Below, in pieces: positions 1 to 7,664 of a stretch of DNA of 64,000 nucleotides; the stretch's first letter is position 1, and each line of letters opens with the position of its first letter. Made by a program: the position numbers and the translations under genes. Source of the stretch: Thermopolyspora sp044507605 (lineage in GTDB: Bacteria > Actinomycetota > Actinomycetes > Streptosporangiales > Streptosporangiaceae); contig JBIQJI010000025.1 of NCBI GenBank assembly GCA_044507605.1, positions 1-64,000 on the forward strand, in the 5' to 3' direction. Under the pieces are notes generated by a model. That model did no database searches. It was not told the origin of the DNA and saw only the letters and a program-made list of their open reading frames with translations.

Positions 1-1541
1 ACTCGATCGAGGACCTGGCGCAGCTCATCCACGACCTGAAGAACGCCAACCCGGCCGCCCGGGTGCACGTGAAGCTGGTCGCCGAGGTGGGCGTCGGCAC
101 GGTCGCGGCGGGAGTGTCCAAGGCGCACGCCGACGTCGTGCTGATCTCCGGCCACGACGGCGGCACGGGCGCCTCGCCGCTCACCTCGATCAAGCACGCC
201 GGCGTGCCGTGGGAGCTCGGCCTCGCCGAGACCCAGCAGACGCTGCTGCTCAACGGGCTGCGCGACCGCATCGTCGTGCAGGTCGACGGGCAGCTCAAGA
301 CCGGCCGCGACGTCGTCATCGCGGCGCTGCTCGGCGCCGAGGAGTTCGGCTTCGCGACCGCGCCGCTGGTGGTGTCGGGCTGCGTCATGATGCGGGTCTG
401 CCACCTCGACACCTGCCCGGTCGGCGTCGCCACGCAGAACCCCGTGCTGCGCCGGCGCTTCAGCGGCAAGCCGGAGTTCGTGGTGAACTTCTTCGAGTTC
501 ATCGCCGAGGAGGTGCGCGAGCACCTGGCCGCGCTGGGCTTCCGCAGCCTCGACGAGGCGATCGGGCACGTGGAGTTCATCGACACCGAGGCCGCCAAGG
601 AGCACTGGAAGGCCCACGGCCTCGACCTGTCGCCCATCCTGTACCGGCCGGAGCTGCCGGAGGGCACGCCGCTGCGCCGCACGACCGCCCAGGACCACGG
701 CCTGGACAAGGCGCTCGACAACACGCTCATCCAACTGGCCGAGGGCGCCCTGGAGTACGGCGACCCGGTGACCCTGGAGCTGCCGATCCGCAACGTCAAC
801 CGCACGGTCGGCACCATGCTCGGCCACGAGGTGACCAAGCGGTACGGCGAGGCCGGGCTGCCGGACGACACGATCGACGTGAGCTTCACCGGTTCGGCCG
901 GCAACTCCTTCGGCGCGTTCGTGCCGAAGGGCGTGACGCTGCGGCTCACCGGCGACGCCAACGACTACCTGGGCAAGGGGCTGTCGGGCGGGCGGCTGAT
1001 CGTCCGGCCGCACCCGGACGCGCCGTTCGAGGCCGAGACCCAGGTGATCTCCGGGAACGTCGGCCTGTACGGCGCCACCTCCGGCGAGGTGTTCGTGCGC
1101 GGCATCGTCGGCGAGCGGTTCTGCGTCCGCAACTCCGGCGCGACCGCCGTCGTCGAGGGCGTCGGCGACCACGGCTGCGAGTACATGACCGGCGGCCGGG
1201 CGGTCGTGCTCGGCGGCACCGGCCGCAACTTCGCCGCCGGCATGTCCGGTGGCGTGGCGTACGTGCTGGACCTGCGGCCCGAGCGGGTCAACCGCGAGAT
1301 GGTCGAGCTGGAGCCCCTCACCGAGGCCGACACGGAGTTCCTCCGCGAGGTGGTCGAGCGGCACCTGGCCGAGACCGGCTCGACCGTCGCCAAGGCGCTG
1401 CTGGCCGACTGGGACGCCGCTCTGCCCAGGTTCAGCAAGATCATGCCGAGTGACTACAAGAGGGTCCTCGCGGCGCGGGCCGCCGCCGAGGCCGAGGGCC
1501 GTGACATCGACGAGGCGGTCATGGCCGCCTCGCACGGGTGA
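1..1541 (+). CDS. gltB: Glutamate synthase large subunit, C-terminal part (5' end outside window)
   Basis: Only the last ~513 residues are present; the reading frame is open from base 3 and the start lies upstream of the window. GltB makes glutamate from 2-oxoglutarate and the amide nitrogen of glutamine. Visible are the FMN-binding synthase barrel (the ISGHDGGTGASP loop), the cysteine cluster of the 3Fe-4S centre (CVMMRVCHLDTCPVG, bases ~388-432), and the glycine-rich beta-helical C-terminal domain from about base 850 on. gltD follows 25 nt downstream in the same direction, so the two subunits form an operon. Assignment is secure; only the extent is incomplete. Confidence 0.97.
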   Translation, partial: SIEDLAQLIHDLKNANPAARVHVKLVAEVGVGTVAAGVSKAHADVVLISGHDGGTGASPLTSIKHAGVPWELGLAETQQTLLLNGLRDRIVVQVDGQLKTGRDVVIAALLGAEEFGFATAPLVVSGCVMMRVCHLDTCPVGVATQNPVLRRRFSGKPEFVVNFFEFIAEEVREHLAALGFRSLDEAIGHVEFIDTEAAKEHWKAHGLDLSPILYRPELPEGTPLRRTTAQDHGLDKALDNTLIQLAEGALEYGDPVTLELPIRNVNRTVGTMLGHEVTKRYGEAGLPDDTIDVSFTGSAGNSFGAFVPKGVTLRLTGDANDYLGKGLSGGRLIVRPHPDAPFEAETQVISGNVGLYGATSGEVFVRGIVGERFCVRNSGATAVVEGVGDHGCEYMTGGRAVVLGGTGRNFAAGMSGGVAYVLDLRPERVNREMVELEPLTEADTEFLREVVERHLAETGSTVAKALLADWDAALPRFSKIMPSDYKRVLAARAAAEAEGRDIDEAVMAASHG

Positions 1542-1566
1542 CCTGATCGGAAGGGGGAGTAACGAT

Positions 1567-3051
1567 ATGGCCGACCCCAAGGGGTTCCTCGCGCACGGGC
1601 GTGAGCTTCCGCCGCGGCGCCCGATCGATGTGCGGATCCGGGACTGGCACGAGGTCTACGAGGACTTTCCGCGCGCCTCGCTCACCAAGCAGGCGTCCCG
1701 CTGCATGGACTGCGGCATCCCGTTCTGCCACAACGGCTGCCCGCTCGGGAACCTCATCCCCGAGTGGAACGACCTGGTCTACCGCGACGACTGGCGCGAG
1801 GCCATCGAGCGGCTGCACGCGACGAACAATTTCCCGGAGTTCACCGGGCGGCTGTGCCCTGCGCCGTGCGAGTCGGCGTGCGTGCTCGGCATCAACGCCG
1901 AGCCGGTGACCATCAAGCGGGTCGAGGTCGAGATCATCGACCGGGCCTTCGCGGAGGGCTGGGTCGTCCCGCGCCCGCCGGCGGTCAAGACCGGCCGGCG
2001 GGTCGCGGTCGTCGGATCCGGCCCCTCCGGGCTCGCCGCCGCCCAGCAGCTGACCCGGGCCGGGCACGACGTCGTCGTGTTCGAACGGGCCGACCGCCTC
2101 GGCGGGCTGCTGCGCTACGGCATCCCCGAGTTCAAGATGGAGAAGCGGCACGTCGACCGGCGGCTCGCGCAGATGCGGGCCGAGGGCACGGACTTCCGGC
2201 CCGGCGTCAACGTGGGGGTCGACATCACGGCGGCCCAGCTGCGCGAGCAGTTCGACGCCGTGGTGCTCGCCGGCGGCGCCACCGCCTGGCGCGACCTGCG
2301 CGTGCCCGGGCGCGAGCTGCGCGGCATCTACCAGGCCATGGAGTACCTGCCGCCGGCCAACCGGGTCCAGGAGGGCGACTTCCCGGTCTCGCCGATCTCC
2401 GCCGAGGGCAAGAACGTGGTCGTCATCGGCGGCGGCGACACCGGCGCCGACTGCATCGGCACCGCCATACGGCAGGGCGCCGCGTCCATCACCCAGCTGG
2501 AGATCATGCCGCGGCCGCCGGAGCGCCGGCCGCCGGGGCAGCCGTGGCCGACGTACCCCATGCTGTTCAAGATGGAGAGCGCCCATGAGGAGCTCGCCGA
2601 CCAGGGCGGCGCGCGGGTCTACGCGGCGAGCACGGTGGAGTTCACCGGCGACGAGGAGGGCAACGTCACCGGGCTGAAGCTGGTCGACGTCGAGGGCCCG
2701 CAGACGGGGTTCCGGCCGATCCCGGGCACCGAGCGCGAGATCAAGGCGGAGCTCGTCACGCTGGCGATGGGTTTCCTCGGCCCGGAGAAGGGCCCGCTGC
2801 TCACCGATCTGGCCGAGCTGTCCGGCGACCCCGAGGGCTTCTTCGACGCGCGGGGCAACGTCGCCCGCGACCGGTCGTTCATGTCCCGCGTCCCCGGCGT
2901 GTTCGTGGCGGGGGACATGGGCCGGGGCCAGTCGCTGATCGTGTGGGCGATCGCCGAGGGCCGTTCCGCGGCCGCCGGGGTGGACGCCTACCTGTCGGGC
3001 GACACGGCGCTGCCGAGGGCCATCGCGCCGACCACCCGGCCCCTGACGTAA
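1567..3051 (+). CDS. gltD: Glutamate synthase small subunit
   Basis: 494 residues, the usual GltD length. It passes electrons from NADPH through FAD and two 4Fe-4S clusters to GltB. Seen: N-terminal cysteine clusters (RCMDCGIPFCHNGCPLGN and a second set, CPAPCESACVLG), the FAD Rossmann motif VAVVGSGPSGLAAA and the NADPH-binding motif VVVIGGGDTGADC. The ATG at 1567 has GGAAGGGGGAG just upstream and begins the conserved MADPKGFL N-terminus; an upstream extension of the frame runs through gltB and is not used. Co-transcribed with gltB. Function is certain. Confidence 0.97.
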   Translation: MADPKGFLAHGRELPPRRPIDVRIRDWHEVYEDFPRASLTKQASRCMDCGIPFCHNGCPLGNLIPEWNDLVYRDDWREAIERLHATNNFPEFTGRLCPAPCESACVLGINAEPVTIKRVEVEIIDRAFAEGWVVPRPPAVKTGRRVAVVGSGPSGLAAAQQLTRAGHDVVVFERADRLGGLLRYGIPEFKMEKRHVDRRLAQMRAEGTDFRPGVNVGVDITAAQLREQFDAVVLAGGATAWRDLRVPGRELRGIYQAMEYLPPANRVQEGDFPVSPISAEGKNVVVIGGGDTGADCIGTAIRQGAASITQLEIMPRPPERRPPGQPWPTYPMLFKMESAHEELADQGGARVYAASTVEFTGDEEGNVTGLKLVDVEGPQTGFRPIPGTEREIKAELVTLAMGFLGPEKGPLLTDLAELSGDPEGFFDARGNVARDRSFMSRVPGVFVAGDMGRGQSLIVWAIAEGRSAAAGVDAYLSGDTALPRAIAPTTRPLT

Positions 3052-3147
3052 AGAGTGCCAGATGTCCTGATTAACAGTAGTACGTTGCTCCCTTCTAGGA
3101 CTAAGGGGAAGATTCTCCCTACGGGCTGAGCCGAGGGGGGAGCCGGG

Positions 3148-4938
3148 ATGTGGGGGCGCAGCGGGGTCGCGATGGCCCTGACCGGGGCCGTCGTGGCCGG
3201 GCTGGCGGCCTGCTCGGCCCCGGCCCTCCGTCCCCTGCCGGACCGGCCGGCGGCCGGGGGCACCCCGGGCTCCGGCGGTGCCCCGAAGGGCTCCCGGCAT
3301 CCGCTCGACTACCTGGTCTTCTACGCCCCGGGCAGAAAGGCCGAGGCCGTGCGGGCCGTCGAGGCGGCCGGTGGGGCCGTGGGCGGCGACGAGCCCAAGC
3401 TCGGCTACCTGATGGTGCGCGGCGCCCCGGCGACGTTCCCCGCCAGGGCCGCCGCCGCCACCTCCGCGATCGAGGGCATCGCCCCCAACCGGCGCATGGG
3501 CGCCACCGACGCGCTCCGCGACGCCGCCGCCCTGCCGGGCGACGTCCCCCTGTACGCGCCCATCGCCGCCCCGCCCCCCGCGGCGTCCCGCACCCCGCCG
3601 GCCGGCGCGCCCAAGGGCCCGCCGGGGGAGCCTTCCCCCGCGGGCGGCGGCCGGACCGGCCGGGTCCCCAAGGCCGAGCCGCTCGCCGACCGGCAGTGGA
3701 ACATGCGGATGATCGGGGCCACCCCGACCGGGTCGTACGGCACGGCCCCCGGCACCCACCGGGTGCTCGTCGGGGTCATCGACACCGGGATCGACGGCAG
3801 GCATCCCGACATCGCGCCCAACTTCAACCGCGCGCTCAGCCGCAACTTCGTCCAGGACATCCCCCAGGACGCCGCCGGCAAGCCGATCGACGGCCCGTGC
3901 GAGCACAAGGGCTGCGTCGACCCGCCCGACGTCGACGACGACGGCCACGGCACCCACGTCGCGAGCATCATCGGCTCGCCCATCAACGGGCTCGGCGTGG
4001 CCGGCGTCGCCCCCGGCGTGTCACTGGTGAACCTGCGGGCCGGGCAGGACTCCGGCTACTTCTTCCTCAAACCCACCCTCGACGCCCTCACCTACGCCGG
4101 TGACACCGGCATCGACGTGGTCAACATGAGCTTCTACGTCGACCCCTGGCTGTACAACTGCGCCGACAACCCCGCCGACACGCCCGCCCAGCGGCTCGAA
4201 CAGGCCGGGGTGCGCGTCGGCGTGCAACGGGCCATCGACTACGCCCGGGCGCGCGACGTCACGCTGATCACGGCCATGGGCAACGAGGCGGCCGACCTCG
4301 GCAAGGTGAACGCGGACGACGTCAGCCCCGACTATCCGAAGAACGCCGCGCACGACCGCACCCTCGCCGACTCGTGCGTCACCGTGCCCACCGAGTCCAA
4401 GGGCGTCATCGGGGTCTCGGCGCTCGGCCCGAGCGGCCGCAAGGCCTACTACTCCGACTACGGCGTCGAGCAGACCGACGTGTCGGCGCCGGGCGGCGAC
4501 GTGGGCGACGACGGCACGGGGCTGCGCGGGCACGCCCGGGAGATCCTCGCCGCCGCGCCGGAGCACGTGCTGCGCGCCCGGCACCGCATCCGCGGCGACG
4601 GCACGCCCGCCGACCCCGGCGTGGTACGCGACTGCGCCGGCGGCACCTGCGCCTACTACCAGTACCTCGAGGGCACCTCGATGGCCTCCCCCCACGCCAC
4701 CGGGGTCGCCGCCGTGCTCATCGCCCGCAACGGCGAGCCCGGCCAGGGCGGCCTGCGGATGGACCCCGCGGCGGTCGAGCGGCTGCTGTACTCCACCGCC
4801 ACCCGGCTGCCCTGCCCGGCGCGGCACACCTACCGCTATCCCGACGGCGACCAGGTGTGCGAAGACGGCGAGGCGGGCAACGGCTTCTACGGCCGGGGCC
4901 TGGTCAACGCCGAAGCGGCCGCCGCCACCGGCCGCTGA
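3148..4938 (+). CDS. Subtilisin-like serine protease, predicted lipoprotein
   Basis: 596 residues, peptidase family S8. A signal peptide ends in a lipobox L19-A20-A21-C22, so the enzyme is probably anchored on the outer face of the membrane. Residues ~52-120 look like an inhibitor I9-type propeptide, followed by a Pro/Gly-rich linker (~128-175) and the catalytic domain. The catalytic set is complete: D212 (VIDTGID), H267 (GHGTHVAS), oxyanion N379 (MGNEA) and S511 (GTSMASPHATG). Two cysteines close together just before the catalytic His (CEHKGC) may form a disulphide. The GTG/ATG region at 3148 is preceded by GAGGGGGGAG; an internal ATG at 3172 would shorten the n-region. The physiological substrate is unknown. 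The gene stands alone between gltD and pyk. Confidence 0.9.
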   Translation: MWGRSGVAMALTGAVVAGLAACSAPALRPLPDRPAAGGTPGSGGAPKGSRHPLDYLVFYAPGRKAEAVRAVEAAGGAVGGDEPKLGYLMVRGAPATFPARAAAATSAIEGIAPNRRMGATDALRDAAALPGDVPLYAPIAAPPPAASRTPPAGAPKGPPGEPSPAGGGRTGRVPKAEPLADRQWNMRMIGATPTGSYGTAPGTHRVLVGVIDTGIDGRHPDIAPNFNRALSRNFVQDIPQDAAGKPIDGPCEHKGCVDPPDVDDDGHGTHVASIIGSPINGLGVAGVAPGVSLVNLRAGQDSGYFFLKPTLDALTYAGDTGIDVVNMSFYVDPWLYNCADNPADTPAQRLEQAGVRVGVQRAIDYARARDVTLITAMGNEAADLGKVNADDVSPDYPKNAAHDRTLADSCVTVPTESKGVIGVSALGPSGRKAYYSDYGVEQTDVSAPGGDVGDDGTGLRGHAREILAAAPEHVLRARHRIRGDGTPADPGVVRDCAGGTCAYYQYLEGTSMASPHATGVAAVLIARNGEPGQGGLRMDPAAVERLLYSTATRLPCPARHTYRYPDGDQVCEDGEAGNGFYGRGLVNAEAAAATGR

Positions 4939-4944
4939 CCGGGG

Positions 4945-4978
4945 GCGAGCGCCTGCCCGGAGCGAGCGCCTGCCCGGA
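4945..4978 (+). repeat. Tandem duplication of a 17-bp unit
   Basis: Two exact head-to-tail copies of gcgagcgcctgcccgga (4945-4961 and 4962-4978) lie directly after the protease stop codon. No function is apparent; probably a local slippage duplication. Confidence 0.8.
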
Positions 4979-5164
4979 GAAATCGCCTTCGCCGCACGTC
5001 CGGTGCCGGTCATCCGGCGTTCGCGCGAACCGGCCGCCGGGAGCGGCCCGCGCCGATGTCGCGGCAGGTCAAGGGCGGCTCGCGGGCGGTGTCGATCTGT
5101 ATCACATCGCTGACATTTCGGCGAAGCCTGTGTGGAGCACGCCCAACAAGTGGTCTGTACCAAT

Positions 5165-5176
5165 TAGGCTTGACCC
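5165..5176 (+). promoter_or_regulatory. -10 element of a leaderless pyk transcript
   Basis: TAGGCT (5165-5170) is followed by six bases and then the GTG start of pyk at 5177. No Shine-Dalgarno sequence precedes the start. With this spacing transcription would begin at or next to the start codon, giving a leaderless mRNA. No good -35 hexamer was seen. Confidence 0.6.
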
Positions 5177-6607
5177 GTGAATCGTCGAGCCAAGATAGTT
5201 TGTACCCTCGGCCCCGCGACGTCCTCATCCGAACGGCTGAGCGAGTTGATCGCCGCCGGCATGGACGTGGCCCGGTTCAACCTCAGCCACGGCAGCCATG
5301 AGCTGCACAAGGAGGTATACGACCGCGTCCGGGCCGCCGCCGCCGAGCAGGGCCGGGCCGTCGGCCTGCTGGCCGACCTGCAAGGGCCCAAGATCCGGGT
5401 GGGGCGCTTCGCCGAGGGTCCGGTGCGGCTCGGCTTCGGCGACGTGTTCACCATCACCACCGAGAACGTCCCGGGCGACCGCGAGCAGGTGTCCACGACG
5501 TACGCCGGGCTGCCCGGCGACGTCTCCCCGGGCGACACGATCCTGGTCGACGACGGCCGTGTGGTGCTCGAGGCCATCTCCGTCGAGGGGCCCAGGGTGA
5601 CCACCAAGGTCGTCGTCGGCGGCATGATCTCCGACAACAAAGGGCTGAACCTCCCCGGCGTCGCCGTCAGCGCGCCCGCCCTCACCGAGAAGGACGAAGA
5701 GGATCTGCGCTGGGCGCTGCGCACCGGCTTCGACATGATCGCGTTGTCGTTCGTGCGCAGCCCCGAGGACGCCGACGTGGTGCGCCGCATCATGGACGAA
5801 GAGGCCGTGCGCCTGCCGCTGCTCGCCAAGATCGAAAAGCCGCAGGCGGTGGAGCGGCTGGAGGAGATCGTCGACGCCTTCGACGGCATCATGGTCGCCC
5901 GTGGCGACCTCGGGGTCGAGCTGCCCTTGGAGCAGGTGCCGCTCGTGCAGAAACGCGCCATCGAGCTGTGCCGCGAGAAGGCCCACCCGGTCATCGTCGC
6001 CACCCAGATGCTCGACTCCATGATGAGTTCCCCGCGGCCGACCCGCGCCGAGGTCTCCGACGTCGCCAATGCCGTCATGGACGGCGCCGACGCGGTGATG
6101 CTGTCGGGCGAGACCTCGGTCGGCAGCCATCCGGTCGAGGCGGTCGCCACCATGGCCCGCATCGCGTGCGCCGTCGAGGAGGCGTCGCTGCAGGCCCGCC
6201 ACCATCTGGAGCGCATGCCCGAGACCACCGGCGGCGCCATCGCCCGCGCGGCGGCCGAGGTGGGCGCCATCGTCGGCGCCAAGGCCCTGGTGGCCTTCAC
6301 CATGTCGGGCGACACCGCCCGCCGGCTGGCCCGCTACCGCTCCCCGATCCAGCTGCTGGCGTTCACCTCGGCACCCGAGGTGCGCGGCCAGCTCGCGCTC
6401 AGCTGGGGCGTGGAGACGTTCCAGGTGCCGTTCGTGCACCACACCGACGACATGGTGCGGCAGGTGGAGTCGGCCCTGCTGTCGCTCGGCCACTGTGAGA
6501 AGGGCGACAAGGTGGTCATCGCCGCCGGGTCGCCCAGCGGCAGCGCGGGCTCCACCAATTTCCTGCGCGTGCACGTGATCGGCCAGGCGGTCTCCAACAC
6601 CGAGTGA
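5177..6607 (+). CDS. pyk: Pyruvate kinase
   Basis: 476 residues, normal length. It converts phosphoenolpyruvate and ADP to pyruvate and ATP in the last step of glycolysis. Seen: N-terminal RRAKIVCTLGPATSS, the substrate loop ARFNLSHG, the active-site segment IMVARGDLGVELP and the MDGADAVMLSGETSVG motif of the barrel, then the C-terminal allosteric domain. The GTG at 5177 gives the conserved N-terminus and appears to be translated from a leaderless mRNA. The gene is monocistronic: it has its own promoter and ends at a strong hairpin shared with the convergent tRNA. Confidence 0.97.
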   Translation: MNRRAKIVCTLGPATSSSERLSELIAAGMDVARFNLSHGSHELHKEVYDRVRAAAAEQGRAVGLLADLQGPKIRVGRFAEGPVRLGFGDVFTITTENVPGDREQVSTTYAGLPGDVSPGDTILVDDGRVVLEAISVEGPRVTTKVVVGGMISDNKGLNLPGVAVSAPALTEKDEEDLRWALRTGFDMIALSFVRSPEDADVVRRIMDEEAVRLPLLAKIEKPQAVERLEEIVDAFDGIMVARGDLGVELPLEQVPLVQKRAIELCREKAHPVIVATQMLDSMMSSPRPTRAEVSDVANAVMDGADAVMLSGETSVGSHPVEAVATMARIACAVEEASLQARHHLERMPETTGGAIARAAAEVGAIVGAKALVAFTMSGDTARRLARYRSPIQLLAFTSAPEVRGQLALSWGVETFQVPFVHHTDDMVRQVESALLSLGHCEKGDKVVIAAGSPSGSAGSTNFLRVHVIGQAVSNTE

Positions 6608-6623
6608 CGGCCCGGACAGGACG

Positions 6624-6652
6624 AAAGCGCCCGGCGAGGAGCCGGGCGCTTT
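6624..6652. terminator. Bidirectional intrinsic terminator between pyk and a tRNA
   Basis: Perfect 12-bp stem (6624-6635 with 6641-6652) and a 5-nt loop. The stem ends in AAA...TTT, so both strands have a short U-run. It lies 16 nt after the pyk stop and just beyond the 3' end of the minus-strand tRNA, so it can end both convergent transcripts. Confidence 0.85.
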
Positions 6653-6662
6653 GCCGTCTTGT

Positions 6663-6736
6663 GCCCCGGGTGGGACTCGAACCCACACTTTACGGGTTTT
6701 GAATCCGTTTCCTCATGCCAATTGGGATACCGGGGC
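6663..6736 (-). tRNA. tRNA with CAA anticodon (Leu by codon), short variable loop
   Basis: On the minus strand 74 nt fold as a tRNA. The 7-bp acceptor stem is GCCCCGG/CCGGGGC, the T arm is GTGGG-TTCGAGT-CCCAC, the D loop contains GG, and the anticodon loop TTCAAAA gives anticodon CAA, which reads UUG (Leu). Bacterial leucine tRNAs normally have a long variable arm; here only about five bases lie between the anticodon and T stems. The anticodon stem closes with an A-C mismatch at 31-39, and the D stem is only three pairs starting with T10. The CCA end is not encoded. It is therefore either an unusual leucine tRNA or a diverged one whose charging identity is uncertain. Confidence 0.85.
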
Positions 6737-6848
6737 TTTAGTGATGTCGGATCTGGGTTTTACCTTATCAGACCCAAGATCAGGATACGGTTCGGCCGCG
6801 ATGGACCGGGCCGCCACCCGACCGTGTTCCCAATGTAGCGGACGTCGG

Positions 6849-6861
6849 TACTCTTCTGCTC
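6849..6861 (+). promoter_or_regulatory. -10 element of a leaderless pdtaR transcript
   Basis: TACTCT (6849-6854) lies seven bases before the GTG start at 6862, with no Shine-Dalgarno sequence between. Same arrangement as at pyk and polA. Confidence 0.5.
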
Positions 6862-7443
6862 GTGAGTACTCAGCGGCGCGTGGTGATAGCGGAAGACGAG
6901 GCCCTGATCCGCCTCGATCTGAAGGAGATGCTGGAGGAGGACGGATATGAGGTCGTCGGCGAGGCGGGTGACGGTGAGACCGCGGTCAAACTCGCCGGCG
7001 AGCTGCGCCCCGACCTGGTGATCCTCGATGTGAAGATGCCGATACTCGACGGCATATCGGCGGCCGAGCGCATCGTGTCCGAGCGCATCGCGCCCTGCCT
7101 GATCCTCACCGCGTTCTCGCAGCGCGACCTGGTCGAACGGGCGAGAGACGCCGGCGCCATGGCGTACCTCGTGAAGCCCTTCACGAAATCCGACCTGGTG
7201 CCCGCCATCGAGATGGCGGTGAGCCGCCACGAGGAGATCGTCGCCCTGGAGCGGGAGGTCTCGACGCTCGGCGAACGGCTGGAGACCAGAAAGCTGGTCG
7301 AGCGGGCGAAAGGGCTGCTCATGGCCCAGCACGGCTGGACCGAGCCGCAGGCGTTCCGCTGGATCCAGAAGGCCTCCATGGACCGCCGCATGAGCATGCG
7401 GCAGGTCGCCCAGATCGTGGTCAACGAGACCTCCGGCGGGTAG
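6862..7443 (+). CDS. pdtaR: ANTAR-type response regulator (PdtaR family)
   Basis: 193 residues. An N-terminal receiver domain (acidic pocket E11-D12, phospho-acceptor D56 in LVILDVKMP, Lys in LVKPFTKSD) is joined by a short coiled segment to a C-terminal ANTAR RNA-binding domain (residues ~130-185, with KGLLMAQHGWTEPQAF). In the mycobacterial homologue phosphorylation by the kinase PdtaS allows ANTAR to bind paired hairpins in nascent mRNA and stop termination. No kinase is next to it here, so the partner must be elsewhere. Start GTG at 6862 and probably leaderless. Family assignment is strong from domain order and the conserved linker. Confidence 0.93.
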   Translation: MSTQRRVVIAEDEALIRLDLKEMLEEDGYEVVGEAGDGETAVKLAGELRPDLVILDVKMPILDGISAAERIVSERIAPCLILTAFSQRDLVERARDAGAMAYLVKPFTKSDLVPAIEMAVSRHEEIVALEREVSTLGERLETRKLVERAKGLLMAQHGWTEPQAFRWIQKASMDRRMSMRQVAQIVVNETSGG

Positions 7444-7513
7444 CCGCCCGGCCCGATTCCGGCGGCGCGGGCACGCCCACCAGGCGAGGGGCCAGGTCAG
7501 AGCCATCGTCCGT

Positions 7514-7664
7514 TAAGTTGAGGACTTATTACGACTCCGCATCCAAGTGTCACCAGTTCTGATGCGCGCCTGGCCGGGCCTCGATCGGTTTTATACGTTT
7601 CGTGCATCCGATCGGGACTCGTCGGTTGTGCCGACTCTCCCGGCCAGGCTGAAGGAGACTTTTA
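7514..7664 (+). promoter_or_regulatory. Structured 5' leader of the liv binding-protein gene
   Basis: A candidate -10, TAAGTT (7514-7519), would start a leader of about 140 nt. The RNA can fold a three-way junction. P1 has a perfect 10-bp stem (7569-7578 with 7639-7648). P2 is 7582-7588 with 7608-7614, extendable by a G-U and a C-G pair. P3 is 7621-7625 with 7631-7635. P1 closes three bases before the strong ribosome-binding site GAAGGAGA (7651-7658) of the gene at 7665. A second possible -10 (TTATAC, 7592-7597) sits in the P2 loop, so part of the structure could instead be a DNA feature. No known riboswitch class was recognised. Confidence 0.5.

Noticed and set aside
209..1453. Long plus-strand frame of 414 codons inside gltB
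   Set aside because: Arg/Pro/Ala-rich composition typical of an out-of-frame reading of GC-rich coding DNA; gltB is certain in the other frame.
3085..3113. TTGCTC as a -35 for the protease gene
   Set aside because: No acceptable -10 at 16-19 bp spacing, so not reported as a promoter.
1519..3957. 812-codon minus-strand frame across gltD and the protease
   Set aside because: It crosses two well-supported genes and an intergenic region, with antisense-type composition and no motifs.
5752..5830. Search for CRISPR arrays or regularly spaced repeats anywhere in the window
   Set aside because: None found; the only short tandem repeats are the 17-bp pair at 4945 and the coding repeat within rluB.
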